DNA of 64,000 nucleotides from Lewinella sp. IMCC34183 (GCF_003390915.1 NZ_QMEM01000001.1:992001-1056000), one strand, 5' to 3'. Shown: positions 39,981 through 48,638, counted from the first letter of the stretch. Numbers and translations: made by a program. The notes: a model not told the origin generated them from the sequence alone.

Positions 39981-40934
39981 TTATTCGTCGGAGTCGTCGT
40001 TGCGCAAATCCCGGTCGTATACCGGGGGTACGAAGCCCGCTCCCCGGAGACGGTGTTCTACCTCCTCGGGTACCGGCCGCTTCCACCGCCGGTGACTCCA
40101 CAGCCAGGGGGCCGGGTCCCGGCGGATCTCGTGCTCTAGCCGGCGGGCGAAGGCCTCGGTAATGAAACCGGGTGGCGTGGAGCGGGGATCGTCCGTGATA
40201 CGAACCAGCTTGGCCGTGTAGTAGCCCCGGGCCTGCCGGCGCAGGGTCATATAGTACACCGGCCGGTCGTAGCGTACGGCGTAGCGTTCCGGGCCGGCGA
40301 GAAAGGCGGTCGGACGGCCCAGAAAGGTGGTATGGTGCAGTTTTTGCCAGACGGCGTTGCTGGGCGACTGGTCGGCGACGAAGAACTCCACCATGGGTTG
40401 TTCCGGGGGTGCGGCATAGTAATCGTCCACTTTGCGGCGAGGCAGCAGGTGCACCCCGAAGCGGCCGCGGTTGGCGGTGATCAGGCGGTCCATGACGGCG
40501 TCCTTGAGCGGGGCGTAAATGGCCATGAGTCCGAAGCCCGCCAGTTGGGAGGGGAAGGACAGGCCGGCCATTTCCCAGTTGGCGTAGTGGCCCCCGTAGG
40601 CGATGTAGCTCTTTCCCTGCGCGCGCAAGTGGGCCACGGCTTCCGGATTGACGACCCGGCACCTGCGCACCGCCGTCGCCTCGGTCATACTGAACTGCTT
40701 GATGGATTCGGCAATGCTGTCGAAGAAGTAGGAGAAATACCGCCGCGACTGCCGTTCTACTTCCGCCTCGCTCCAATCGGGGAAGGCCCCACGCAGGTTC
40801 TCACGGACGACCCCGAGGCGGTACTTTATGACGTGGCGGTTAAGCAGACGAAGGGCCGAGCCGAGTCCGTAGAGGGCACGCAGGGGCAGGTAACTCAGGG
40901 GCAGTAGGACCAGGTAGTACAGCAGGTACCCCAT
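39981..40934 (-). CDS. LpxL/HtrB-like lysophospholipid (lipid A) acyltransferase
   Basis: Inner-membrane acyltransferase of 317 residues. The N-terminal hydrophobic segment (YLLYYLVLLPLSYLPLRALY) anchors it, and GGHYANWEMAG (about residue 115) is the HxxxxE/D catalytic motif of the family. VEFFVADQSPSNAVWQKLHH and FLGRPTAFLAGPERYA correspond to the later acyl-binding blocks. It would add an acyl chain to lipid A or a related lipid. The ATG at 40934 overlaps the stop of the MerR gene as TGATG, so translation is probably coupled; the listed longer start is a GTG three bases earlier. Confidence 0.9.
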   Translation of the reverse strand: MGYLLYYLVLLPLSYLPLRALYGLGSALRLLNRHVIKYRLGVVRENLRGAFPDWSEAEVERQSRRYFSYFFDSIAESIKQFSMTEATAVRRCRVVNPEAVAHLRAQGKSYIAYGGHYANWEMAGLSFPSQLAGFGLMAIYAPLKDAVMDRLITANRGRFGVHLLPRRKVDDYYAAPPEQPMVEFFVADQSPSNAVWQKLHHTTFLGRPTAFLAGPERYAVRYDRPVYYMTLRRQARGYYTAKLVRITDDPRSTPPGFITEAFARRLEHEIRRDPAPWLWSHRRWKRPVPEEVEHRLRGAGFVPPVYDRDLRNDDSDE

Positions 40935-41269
40935 CACGCATCCCGCAGGGCCTTCAGCCGTCCCCGCACGGCCAGCAGCCGGTCGATCACTTCCTGTTTG
41001 CCGGCCTGCGGCTTGCCGGCGGAGGCGATCTCGCGCCGGGCACCGTCAAGGGTGAAGCCGCGCTCGCGGACCAGGTGGTACACCTCGCGGAGCTGCTGAA
41101 TATTCTCTTTTGTAAAACGGCGATCGCCGCGGCTGTTCTTGTTCGGTTTGATATGGCTGAACTCGTTCTCCCAGAAGCGGATGAGGGAGGTGTTCACGCC
41201 CAGTTTCTTGGCCACCTCACCGATCGAGTAATAGCGTTTCAGGTCGTCTTCATCGGGATCGTTGGGCAT
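40934..41269 (-). CDS. MerR-family transcriptional regulator
   Basis: Small regulator of 111 residues. YYSIGEVAKKLGVNTSLIRF is the MerR-type helix-turn-helix, WENEFSHIKPNKNSRGDRRF its wing, and the rest a helical region (REVYHLVRERGFTLDGARRE). There are no Cys residues for metal sensing. This short form, beginning MPNDPDEDDLKRYYSIGEVA, is widespread in Bacteroidota. Its stop overlaps the start of the LpxL-like gene. It is divergent from pxpB with 63 bp between starts; TACTTTTC on the minus strand could be its -7 element. Confidence 0.9.
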   Translation of the reverse strand: MPNDPDEDDLKRYYSIGEVAKKLGVNTSLIRFWENEFSHIKPNKNSRGDRRFTKENIQQLREVYHLVRERGFTLDGARREIASAGKPQAGKQEVIDRLLAVRGRLKALRDA

Positions 41270-41332
41270 GGCGGTCGGCGGGCTGGTCAGGGCGAAAAGT
41301 ACGACCTTTTGGGTAATCCGTACCTTGCCGGG

Positions 41333-42019
41333 GTGCGCCTCCCCCGTCATATCCGCCCCTTTGGTCCCGACGGGCTCCTGCTGGAATGGGAGGCCCGGAT
41401 CGACCCGGCCATCAGTCGCGGCGTACACGCCTTCGCGGCAGCCCTGCGGCAGCAGGCGGGCGTCCGGGAGTGCGTTCCCGGCTATGCCTCCCTGCTGCTC
41501 ACCTTCGATACCGGCCGCACCACCGCCGCTTCCCTGCGGGAATACGTGTACGCGCTCCGCCCGTCGGCCGCTCCCACCGCCGATGGGTACCTGCACCGGG
41601 TACCGGTAGTGTACGGGGGCGGGGCGGGGCCGGACCTGGACACGGTGGCGGAGGTTACCGGCTGCTCACCGGAGGAGGTCGTTCGCCACCACGGAGCGAC
41701 GGACTATCTCGTATACCTGCTCGGTTACCGGCCCGGCTTTGCCTTCCTCGGCCCTACGCCGCCACGGCTCGAGGTCCCCCGCCGTACGACCCCGCGGGTC
41801 AGGGTACCACCCGGATCGGTGGGAATGGCGGGACGGCAGACGGGCGTGTACCCCGCCGGCTGCGCCGGCGGATGGCAACTGATCGGTCGTTGCCCGTGGC
41901 CCCTGCTGGACCCGCAGGGGCAACCCCGCTTCCGGGCGGGCGACCGGGTACGCTTCTTCCCCATCGAGGAGGAGGCTTTCCACCACCACCAAACTTCCGC
42001 GCCGTGGCCCGCACGCTGA
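41333..42019 (+). CDS. pxpB: 5-oxoprolinase subunit PxpB (KipI-like)
   Basis: Subunit of the bacterial 5-oxoprolinase complex, which opens 5-oxoproline to glutamate using ATP; 228 residues from a GTG start. The C-terminal KipI block is clear: LGYRPGFAFLGPTPP, VPRRTTPRVRVPPGSVGMAG and GVYPAGCAGGWQLIGRCPW. The N-terminus reads IRPFGPDGLLLEWEARIDPA. I prefer the GTG at 41333 because it precisely precedes this block and a TACCTTGC element lies 5 bp upstream. Its end overlaps pxpC by 16 bp, so the two are translationally linked. The third subunit, PxpA, is not in the window. Confidence 0.88.
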   Translation: MRLPRHIRPFGPDGLLLEWEARIDPAISRGVHAFAAALRQQAGVRECVPGYASLLLTFDTGRTTAASLREYVYALRPSAAPTADGYLHRVPVVYGGGAGPDLDTVAEVTGCSPEEVVRHHGATDYLVYLLGYRPGFAFLGPTPPRLEVPRRTTPRVRVPPGSVGMAGRQTGVYPAGCAGGWQLIGRCPWPLLDPQGQPRFRAGDRVRFFPIEEEAFHHHQTSAPWPAR

Positions 42020-42864
42020 CGGTAGAGTGCGCCGGCCACGGGCGGGGTATCCGCTTCGTCGACGGGGGTCGGCCCGGTTACCGTCACCTAGGGATCGGGG
42101 GCGGCGAGGCGGCCGACCGCGGGAGCGCGGCCGCGGCAAACCGCATCCTGGGGCAGGAAGCATTCACCTGCTGTATCGAAGGGACGCTTACCGGCGGGCA
42201 CTGGCTCCTGAGCGGTCGCGGCCAGCTTGCGCTCACGGGTGCCGACGTGAACTGGCAGCTGGACGGCCGGCCCGTAGCGCGCTACCAAACCATCTTCCTC
42301 GACGGGCAGCACGAATTGCGCGGCGGTACGACCCGCGGCGGTTGCCGCGCCTACGTAGCGATCCGGGGAATGTGGGACCTGCCCCGGGTCCTGGGAAGCG
42401 TAGCGCCCGGGCTGCCCGGCGCGGTGGAGCCGGCCCGCGGGACCCGCTTCACGGTCCGGTCGGAATCGGAATCGCCCTACCGGCTTTTCTGGACGGAGGC
42501 CGGGGAATTTCCGCAACGGGTAGCCATTCCGGTAGTACCGGGTCCGGAGTGGCGCCTACTAACCGCCAGGCAAGGTGAACAGGTATTGGAAAGTGAATAC
42601 CGGGTCGGTACGGCTTCGGACCGGCAGGGCGTCCGGCTGGAATGTAACCACCTACCGGAACTGAATTTGCCCGAGCTGATCAGCTCGCCGGTGCTGCCGG
42701 GTACGGTACAGTGGACACCGACGGGGCCGGTCCTCCTCGGGCCGGACGCGCAAACGGTAGGGGGGTACCCCCGTCTGTTGCTGGCCGCGCCGCTACCCGA
42801 CGGGGTGTTTCAGCTGCTGCCGGGGGGCAGGGTGCACTTCGCGGGGCTTACAGTAAATCCCTGA
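42004..42864 (+). CDS. pxpC: 5-oxoprolinase subunit PxpC (KipA-like biotin-dependent carboxyltransferase family)
   Basis: Partner subunit of PxpB, 286 residues from a GTG start. Family blocks are visible: GRPGYRHLGIGGGEAADRGS near residue 20, ANRILGQEAFTCCIEGTLTG, and GGCRAYVAIRGMWDLPRVLG near residue 110. The C-terminal GGYPRLLLAAPLPDG matches the end of the family domain. It overlaps pxpB by 16 bp and, at its 3' end, the convergent AtpZ-like gene by 17 bp. The canonical QTVGGYP motif is retained, so it looks functional. Confidence 0.88.
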   Translation: MARTLTVECAGHGRGIRFVDGGRPGYRHLGIGGGEAADRGSAAAANRILGQEAFTCCIEGTLTGGHWLLSGRGQLALTGADVNWQLDGRPVARYQTIFLDGQHELRGGTTRGGCRAYVAIRGMWDLPRVLGSVAPGLPGAVEPARGTRFTVRSESESPYRLFWTEAGEFPQRVAIPVVPGPEWRLLTARQGEQVLESEYRVGTASDRQGVRLECNHLPELNLPELISSPVLPGTVQWTPTGPVLLGPDAQTVGGYPRLLLAAPLPDGVFQLLPGGRVHFAGLTVNP

Positions 42865-43057
42865 CGCTGATCCACAGCCCGCCGACGACGCCGACCAGGC
42901 TGAGGACGATGGTTATCCAGGGGTTGGTGCCGAGTTGGCCATCGAGCCAGAGGCCGATAAATACGCACACCCCGATCGTACCGATCAGTTGCGCGCCGAT
43001 GCCCATGTACTTGGTCCAGGCGCGGGCGTCGTTGCCCTTAGGCCCCGACGGAGACAC
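42848..43057 (-). CDS. AtpZ/AtpI-family small membrane protein
   Basis: Small inner-membrane protein of 69 residues with two predicted helices (GIGAQLIGTIGVCVFIGLWL and ITIVLSLVGVVGGLWISV) separated by a short loop DGQLGTNPW, typical of AtpZ/AtpI, which assist assembly of the F-type ATP synthase or its ion supply. It starts with GTG and overlaps the end of the bactofilin gene by 20 bp. No ATP synthase structural genes are visible; they may lie elsewhere. Its 3' end overlaps pxpC. Confidence 0.85.
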   Translation of the reverse strand: MSPSGPKGNDARAWTKYMGIGAQLIGTIGVCVFIGLWLDGQLGTNPWITIVLSLVGVVGGLWISVRDLL

Positions 43058-43505
43058 CGTTGGTGGATTTAGTCTCCTTTTCCGGCTTCGGTAGCGGTTT
43101 GGGAGGGGCAGAAGTGATTTCGGCGCTGCCGGTGATGGTGCAGCGGCCGTCGATCAGGGAACCGGAGCCCACGGCCATCTTGCTGGCGCGGATACTGCCG
43201 CTCAGGCGGGCGGTATCCTTGATGGTGAGCAATTCACGCACTACGATATTGCCGGTATAGGTGCCTTCCACGAGGGCCTGATCGCAGTCAATGTCGCCGT
43301 CTACGTGGCCGGTTTCGCCGATGATCACCTTGGCGCGGCAACTCAGGTTACCGATCAGTTTGCCGTCGATGCGGATATCCCCGCCGGCCTCGACGTCGCC
43401 CTTGATGGTCGTGTGGGCATCGATGGTATTCACGCCGCCGGACGCGGGGGCGGCACCGGTGGAGCGATTGGCAGGCTTACTATGTTCTTTTCCGTTTCCA
43501 AACAT
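43038..43505 (-). CDS. Bactofilin (polymer-forming cytoskeletal protein)
   Basis: Protein of 155 residues with a central bactofilin beta-helix (about residues 24-120): TIDAHTTIKGDVEAGGDIRI, DGKLIGNLSCRAKVIIGETG, HVDGDIDCDQALVEGTYTGN and RLSGSIRASKMAVGSGSLID. Both tails are low complexity (PPKPLPKPEKETKS at the end), as in bactofilins that polymerise without nucleotide. They shape cells or place envelope proteins. It is transcribed with the AtpZ-like gene, which overlaps its 3' end. Confidence 0.94.
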   Translation of the reverse strand: MFGNGKEHSKPANRSTGAAPASGGVNTIDAHTTIKGDVEAGGDIRIDGKLIGNLSCRAKVIIGETGHVDGDIDCDQALVEGTYTGNIVVRELLTIKDTARLSGSIRASKMAVGSGSLIDGRCTITGSAEITSAPPKPLPKPEKETKSTNGVSVGA

Positions 43506-43529
43506 GAGAGATAGTCGTAGGGTGAAAGG

Positions 43530-44576
43530 CTAAAAAGTGGGACAGTAGACACCGCGGCGCTGTGATCCGCAGATCTTGTACTGGAGCGAAAGCTCGAACC
43601 CGCCGTTACCATCCGTGGCTACTTTCAGGTCGCTGGTATTGATATCGTAGCTGAAGCCCAACGCGAAATTCTCGTAGTCAAACCGAGTGCTGAGAATAAG
43701 AGCATCCGTGAGGACGCTGCTGTCGAGCCGGTTGCTGACGCGGGTCCACAGACCTACCTGGAACGACTGGTCGGCATCGCCGCGGCCCCCGTCGAGGAGG
43801 AACTTTAGGTTGGTACCGGCGTTGACGGTGAAGCTCGGCCCCTGGTTCATGATAATGACGCCGGGTACGAGGCCGAAGCGCCGGTTGAGCATGAACTCAC
43901 CGCCGGCGTGAGTAGTAAAGCGGCTGTAGAGGAGATCTTCCCCCTCGTTGTCGAAGCTTTGGTTGGCCCGGTTGAGGTGGTGGAAGGATCCCCCGGCGTA
44001 GAGGCTGTTGTTTTCGTCGAAGACCATGAACCAGAGCAGTCCTACGGCCATGTCGGCAAAGAGAAACTGATCGCGGTCCAGACCGTTCTCCCCGCTCGGC
44101 GCGGTGGGGTCGAAGCCACCGTCACCGTCGTGCTGTGATCCCCAGCGCAGGGCCAGGAAGTCGAGGCTGCGCTGCGCGGCACCCACTTCGGCACCGGCCA
44201 CGAGGTAGTTGCCGAACTTGCGGCTGCCGCCCATCTTCTTGGAGTAGCTGGCGCTCACCTTACCCGTGGTGGTAGCGAAGTTGGCCTCCCCGGCCCGGTC
44301 GCCCCAGAAGGTGCCCCCGATACCGAAGAAATCGTTGCGCCCCACGGCGATCCGCTGATCGTAGCTCACGCTGTAGGTCTGGAAGGCATTATTGCCAAGT
44401 ACCGAAGCCCACTGGCTGCGGTAGTTGACCGCGATCCGGCTGTTACAGTTCATCACGCCCGTCATCGCCGGGTTCAGGTTGAGGGGTGACATATAGAACT
44501 GAGAAAAATGTATATCCTGCGCCTGGAGCGCGGTCGCGCAGCAGAAAAGCAGCAGCAGCGTACGGATTAACTTCAT
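43530..44576 (-). CDS. PorP/SprF-family type IX secretion system membrane protein
   Basis: Outer-membrane beta-barrel protein of 348 residues. After the signal MKLIRTLLLLFCCATALQAQ comes DIHFSQFYMSPLNLNPAMTG, the family's defining start, and NSRIAVNYRSQWASVL. The barrel strands end with FALGFSYDINTSDLK and FELSLQYKICG. Members are partners of large secreted gliding/adhesin proteins or components of the type IX system. I use the ATG at 44576, since the frame to 44705 reads through untranslated sequence. It lies 24 bp upstream of the bactofilin start, perhaps co-transcribed with it. Confidence 0.93.
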   Translation of the reverse strand: MKLIRTLLLLFCCATALQAQDIHFSQFYMSPLNLNPAMTGVMNCNSRIAVNYRSQWASVLGNNAFQTYSVSYDQRIAVGRNDFFGIGGTFWGDRAGEANFATTTGKVSASYSKKMGGSRKFGNYLVAGAEVGAAQRSLDFLALRWGSQHDGDGGFDPTAPSGENGLDRDQFLFADMAVGLLWFMVFDENNSLYAGGSFHHLNRANQSFDNEGEDLLYSRFTTHAGGEFMLNRRFGLVPGVIIMNQGPSFTVNAGTNLKFLLDGGRGDADQSFQVGLWTRVSNRLDSSVLTDALILSTRFDYENFALGFSYDINTSDLKVATDGNGGFELSLQYKICGSQRRGVYCPTF

Positions 44577-44894
44577 ATTGGCAGGCGGATTGAGCTTTTT
44601 TGAAAGACAGGGGCCGAAGGGCAACACAAAAAACGAAAGAATTCCGGGCCCGACCCCGCTTTCGCAATGTAACGCCGCCCCGTCGCGGATTAGTCTTTCG
44701 GGCAAAAAAAGACCGGTCGCGCAAGCGCAGCCGGTCCGGAAATAAACACCTAAAACCCTATTATTCTAATTTGGGCACCCGGATTCGGGTGCCCTCCGCA
44801 AGCAAGTCATGTTGGCTGGCCGACACAACTTACTCATCGAAGTTGGAACAAAGTTAGTTGGAAATTTTGAATCCGAAAAATCCCTGGAAAAAAA
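44577..44894. other. 318-bp intergenic region between porP/sprF-like and BASS transporter genes
   Basis: This divergent gap holds the candidate small RNA described separately. The remaining part next to the PorP/SprF start (44577-44703) carries TACATTGC on the minus strand, a weak -7-like word. Two direct copies of GTTGGAA (44842-44848 and 44858-44864) flank the small-RNA promoter. No coding sequence is supported. Confidence 0.55.
44704..44843 (-). ncRNA. Candidate small RNA with Bacteroidota promoter and intrinsic terminator
   Basis: On the minus strand TAACTTTG (44856-44849) is a perfect -7 element, with a T-rich stretch but no exact TTTG about 19 bp upstream. Some 110 bp further on, a GC-rich hairpin (44711-44736) is followed by seven T, a textbook terminator. 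Between them lies a second stable hairpin with a 9-bp GGGCACCCG stem (44773-44794). No coding frame fits in between. It would give an RNA of about 140 nt. Alternatively it is an attenuated leader for the porP/sprF gene that starts 128 bp further on. No known RNA family is recognised. Confidence 0.5.
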
Positions 44895-45785
44895 ATGGTC
44901 GATACATTAATTACCGCGGTATTGGCCCTGATCATGTTTTCGATCGGGCTGAGCCTGCGGTCCGCCGATTTCCGCCGGCTGTTTCGGACTTCCCGCGTTC
45001 TGAGCCTGGGCCTTTGTCTCCAGTTAGTGGCGCTTCCTACCCTCGTACTGGCCGTAACGACCGTCCTTCCCCTCCCCCCTTCCTTTGCCCTTGGCTTTAT
45101 GATTCTGGCGGCCTGTCCGGGCGGATTATCCAGCAATTTCATCTCGTACCTGCTTCGGGCAAATACCGCCTTGGCAATCAGTCTGACCATCTGCAATTCC
45201 ACCCTGGCGCTGTTTACCGTCCCCTTCATTGTCAATCTCGCCCTCGATCGCTTTTTCCCCGGAAGCGCGGCGGCTCATCTTCCCCTGGTTCCCACGGCCT
45301 TCCGAATTTTTCTCATCGTGTTGCTGCCGGTGGTAGCGGGCATGCTATTCCGGGGCTGGCTTCCCAGGTACGCGGCGCGACTGCAGCCGTACTTCCGCCG
45401 CGGAGCGCTGGTCCTGCTGGGTGTCGTATTCGTATTAAAGGTCGGGGCACCCACCGAGCACGGCGGCAGTGCTATCACCCTCCAGGAAGTAGTGGGGTTA
45501 CTGCCCGCCGCCCTCCTCATCAACGTACTGGCGCTTTCCCTGGGCCGGATCGTCGGCGGGCTCTTCGGCGTAAGCCGCGACAACCAGCTCACCCTCGGGG
45601 TGGAGATAGGCATCCAGAACACCTCCCTGGCCTTCCTGATCGCCGGCGTTTTCCTCGACAACGAGCAGGCCCTGAAACCGGCGCTGGTTTACGCCATGTT
45701 TACGTTTTGGACGGCGCTGCTGTACGGTCTCCTCGTCAAACCGGAGGGCTGGTCGCACCTGCGACGGGAGTTTACTGATTGGTGA
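44895..45785 (+). CDS. BASS-family (bile acid:sodium symporter-like) transporter
   Basis: Inner-membrane transporter of 296 residues with about nine to ten hydrophobic helices. Family marks are MFSIGLSLRSADFRRLF, FMILAACPGGLSSNFISYLL (the sodium-site region) and the second-half repeat GVEIGIQNTSLAFLIAG. In bacteria such proteins move organic anions, such as pantoate or keto acids, with sodium; the substrate is unknown here. It is a single gene whose end overlaps the convergent large secreted protein gene by 14 bp. Confidence 0.9.
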   Translation: MVDTLITAVLALIMFSIGLSLRSADFRRLFRTSRVLSLGLCLQLVALPTLVLAVTTVLPLPPSFALGFMILAACPGGLSSNFISYLLRANTALAISLTICNSTLALFTVPFIVNLALDRFFPGSAAAHLPLVPTAFRIFLIVLLPVVAGMLFRGWLPRYAARLQPYFRRGALVLLGVVFVLKVGAPTEHGGSAITLQEVVGLLPAALLINVLALSLGRIVGGLFGVSRDNQLTLGVEIGIQNTSLAFLIAGVFLDNEQALKPALVYAMFTFWTALLYGLLVKPEGWSHLRREFTDW

Positions 45786-48522
45786 TGAGCTCGATGTAGC
45801 CGCTTACGGGAGTATCACTGGGCACGATCCCATCCAGCTGCCGCTCGAATACCTTACCTACGTAGTAGTAGGTGCCCGACGGCAGGGCATCTCCGTTCAG
45901 GTTGGTGCCGTCCCACTCGATCGCCGGGTTCTCGGTTTCGAAGACCAACTGGCCCCAGCGGTTGAATATCTTGAACTCTACCTGCTCCACGAAGCACAGG
46001 CCGCGTGGCACGAATAGGTCGTTCTGATTATCGCCGTTCGGAGTGAATGCGTTGGGCAGGTCGTAGATCGGACAGTTAGTCACGCACACCTGGTTGCTGA
46101 GTTCGCTCTCGTTGCCGTTCGCGTCCACGGCCGTCATGGTGTAGCACCCCACGATGCCGGTGGGTGGGTAATGGTCGAAGGAGAGCACATCAGTGCTCTC
46201 GATCTGGGCGACGAGCGCAGGTGCGGTGCTGCTGTCGGAGCTGAAGAAAATCCGGTAGGTCACGACGTCCTCGTCCCCGCAGACGTCCAGCGAACTCGTC
46301 CACCGCACGGTATTGTACAGGTTGTCGTCGTTGGTGCAGTCGACGCCCCGGTCACAGACCGACTCCACGTCCACGATGGGCGGGCAGGGGGCCACGTTGT
46401 CGACGGCTACTACGCAGACCTCCTGGCTGCGGTTGAGCAGGGGCGACGGGATATCGTCCAGGTTATAGCTTCCGACGGACCGAATGTAGTAGCAGTATTC
46501 CAGCCCGTTCTCCAGCCCCTCATCGCGGTAGCTCATGTCCGTGACGGTGGTAAGGCTGTCGTAGGTGGTCGCGCCGGGCAGCCTGCGGAATATATCGTAC
46601 GCCTGGTTGGTCCAGGGTACGAGCTCGGTCCAGTCCAGGTCGACCGCGCGGTCGGTGGGTGCCGCTCCGAGGCGGACGCTGCTGGCGGGTTGTGCCTCCC
46701 CGATGGGTTCGTTCTCTCCGGCTACGAACAGCTCTATGCGGTAGCTGTAGGCTTGTCCGGTCGTATTCAGGTTGGCATCGGTGTAGCAGGTATCGACGGG
46801 GTCGGCAAAGTTGGTGCCGGTAAAGGTCTCGATCGGCTCGAAGGCGGCGGGGTCGGTGGTCTGTCCCGTCGCGCGGCTCAGTACGTAGCGGTAGGGTCCG
46901 GGATTTTGCAAGGTATCTAGGCTGGTGGCGTCCGGCAGGATCCAGCAGACGTCGATTTGTCCGTTGGTCGCGTCGGTACTCAGGACATCGACCCGCGTCA
47001 GGAGGGGAATGTCCCGGGCGAGCTGCACGCAGATCTCCTCGGAGGGGATGGACTCGATTTCCTCGAAGATCAGGCCGGTGGTCTGCACCCGTCGGGCCAT
47101 CACGGCGAGTACGCGGTAGCAATAGGTCCGTCCGCGCATTACGTCGGGGTCGGTGAAGGTATAGCGGCCGTCGGCGTCCACGTCGGAGATCTCGGTGGTA
47201 GTCAGTTCGGTGTAGCCCCGGCCCGCCAGCCCCGTTTCACAGGTGTCGGGTACGAATGCGTTGCTTCCCTCGCGGCGCCAGACGGTAAACCCGAGAAAAT
47301 CCGGGTCGTTACTGTCCTGGCAGGCGTAGGGGTTCTCCCAGCTTATGGTGATCTCATCCTCCCCTACCCCGGCCTGGAGATCGGTGGGCGGCGGGGCCAC
47401 GATTTTGATGGAAATGGTGCGCAGCGTGGCCAAGCCCGACGGCCGGGGGTCGCCGGTATCCACGGCCCGCAGCACGACGAAGTACTCCTGGTTACTGATG
47501 TCGGCGCAACTCGTCTGCCAGCGGAACGTCTTCCGCACGGGATCGTCCTGCGGCGTATTCGTCTGCGGCAGGAAAGTGGCCGGGTTGTCCGTGAGGTTAA
47601 AGGGGCGGCCGCTGGCCGTGAGGGTCACGCGCTGATCCTCGTCGAGTGGAGCGGTAGCCACCACGTCGAGCTCGATCAGTTCGCCGGCAACTACACAGAT
47701 CTGTTCCCGGGCGATATCGATGACCGGAGGCTGGTTGGCACAGTCGTCGACGAAGATCTGCATGTCGCGGATCACGGTATCCAGCGCGATGCCGTTGCGG
47801 AACGACTTGACCATCAGCGCCAGGTTATATTCCCCCGGTATGACGGGAGAGTCCCAGGTAATCTGCCCGGTTTGCGGGTCGATCTCCAGGCTGCCGCCGC
47901 CGCCGCTCACCATATTGGGCAGCACGTAACTGGGGATGGGCGCGCGCAGGGCGAAGGTGGGGGTGGTAAACTCGAAGGCGAGGCTGTCGCCGTCCACGTC
48001 GAAGGCCCCGGGGTTGTGGGTCCATACCGATCCGATGCAGGCGTTGTCGATCGGTTCCTGGGCCAGTTCCGGACTGCTGTTGCAGCCGTTGAGGATCGGG
48101 TTGATCAGGGCGAAGGAGGTAAAGACGCTGAAGGGAATGTTGACGGACTGCGCACCGATATTCCGCACGTTCCGCACGCGGTTCACGTCCTGAAAACTCA
48201 GCACGTAGCGTCCGAAGGCCGGATAGACGTGACAGAAAGTGTACTCGTTCCGCTGAATGCCGGGGGTAGTGGTCGGAATGATGGCGGTACGCCCGATCAT
48301 TTCCACGGTGCCGTCGCCCCAATCCAGGAGCAGACTGTCGCGGTCCACCTGCGTTTGCGCCGTCTCGGTATAGGTTATGATGGTGGCACAGGCCCGCAAC
48401 TGGTCCGCCGGATTGCCGCAGTCTCCTGCGGCGCGGACGATGATCTCGCCTGCGCGGTTGTGCGTAGCCATGGCTACGGCGGGTAAAAAGGCAAGCAAAG
48501 CAAGTAACAGGCGCGGGCGCAT
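45772..48522 (-). CDS. Type IX-secreted multi-domain protein with Fn3-like repeats and CHU_C-type sorting domain
   Basis: Secreted protein of 916 residues. After the signal MRPRLLLALLAFLPAVAMA comes an N-terminal PKD-like region (EYTFCHVYPAFGRYVLSFQD) and DNACIGSVWTHNPGAFDVDG. From about residue 380 fibronectin type III-like repeats are seen (ITISWENPYAC, IDVCWILPDATS, VDLDWTELVPW, NTVRWTSSLDVCGDE). The C-terminal 90 residues (YDLPNAFTPNGDNQNDLF, FKIFNRWGQLVFETEN, WDGTNLNGDALPSGTYYYV) are a gliding-motility-associated type B sorting domain. It is probably surface-attached and adhesive. A PorP/SprF gene lies near by, the usual partner class, though not adjacent. Confidence 0.93.
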   Translation of the reverse strand: MRPRLLLALLAFLPAVAMATHNRAGEIIVRAAGDCGNPADQLRACATIITYTETAQTQVDRDSLLLDWGDGTVEMIGRTAIIPTTTPGIQRNEYTFCHVYPAFGRYVLSFQDVNRVRNVRNIGAQSVNIPFSVFTSFALINPILNGCNSSPELAQEPIDNACIGSVWTHNPGAFDVDGDSLAFEFTTPTFALRAPIPSYVLPNMVSGGGGSLEIDPQTGQITWDSPVIPGEYNLALMVKSFRNGIALDTVIRDMQIFVDDCANQPPVIDIAREQICVVAGELIELDVVATAPLDEDQRVTLTASGRPFNLTDNPATFLPQTNTPQDDPVRKTFRWQTSCADISNQEYFVVLRAVDTGDPRPSGLATLRTISIKIVAPPPTDLQAGVGEDEITISWENPYACQDSNDPDFLGFTVWRREGSNAFVPDTCETGLAGRGYTELTTTEISDVDADGRYTFTDPDVMRGRTYCYRVLAVMARRVQTTGLIFEEIESIPSEEICVQLARDIPLLTRVDVLSTDATNGQIDVCWILPDATSLDTLQNPGPYRYVLSRATGQTTDPAAFEPIETFTGTNFADPVDTCYTDANLNTTGQAYSYRIELFVAGENEPIGEAQPASSVRLGAAPTDRAVDLDWTELVPWTNQAYDIFRRLPGATTYDSLTTVTDMSYRDEGLENGLEYCYYIRSVGSYNLDDIPSPLLNRSQEVCVVAVDNVAPCPPIVDVESVCDRGVDCTNDDNLYNTVRWTSSLDVCGDEDVVTYRIFFSSDSSTAPALVAQIESTDVLSFDHYPPTGIVGCYTMTAVDANGNESELSNQVCVTNCPIYDLPNAFTPNGDNQNDLFVPRGLCFVEQVEFKIFNRWGQLVFETENPAIEWDGTNLNGDALPSGTYYYVGKVFERQLDGIVPSDTPVSGYIELITNQ

Positions 48523-48638
48523 GGGCGGTCAGTTGATCTGGGCACGACCCCTCAGGCCGCTTACCGGAAGTAACGCATAAATCGGGAAATTGCTTGACGC
48601 CGGTACCCACCAGCGGGCCGAATTGTCTCCCCCTTGCG

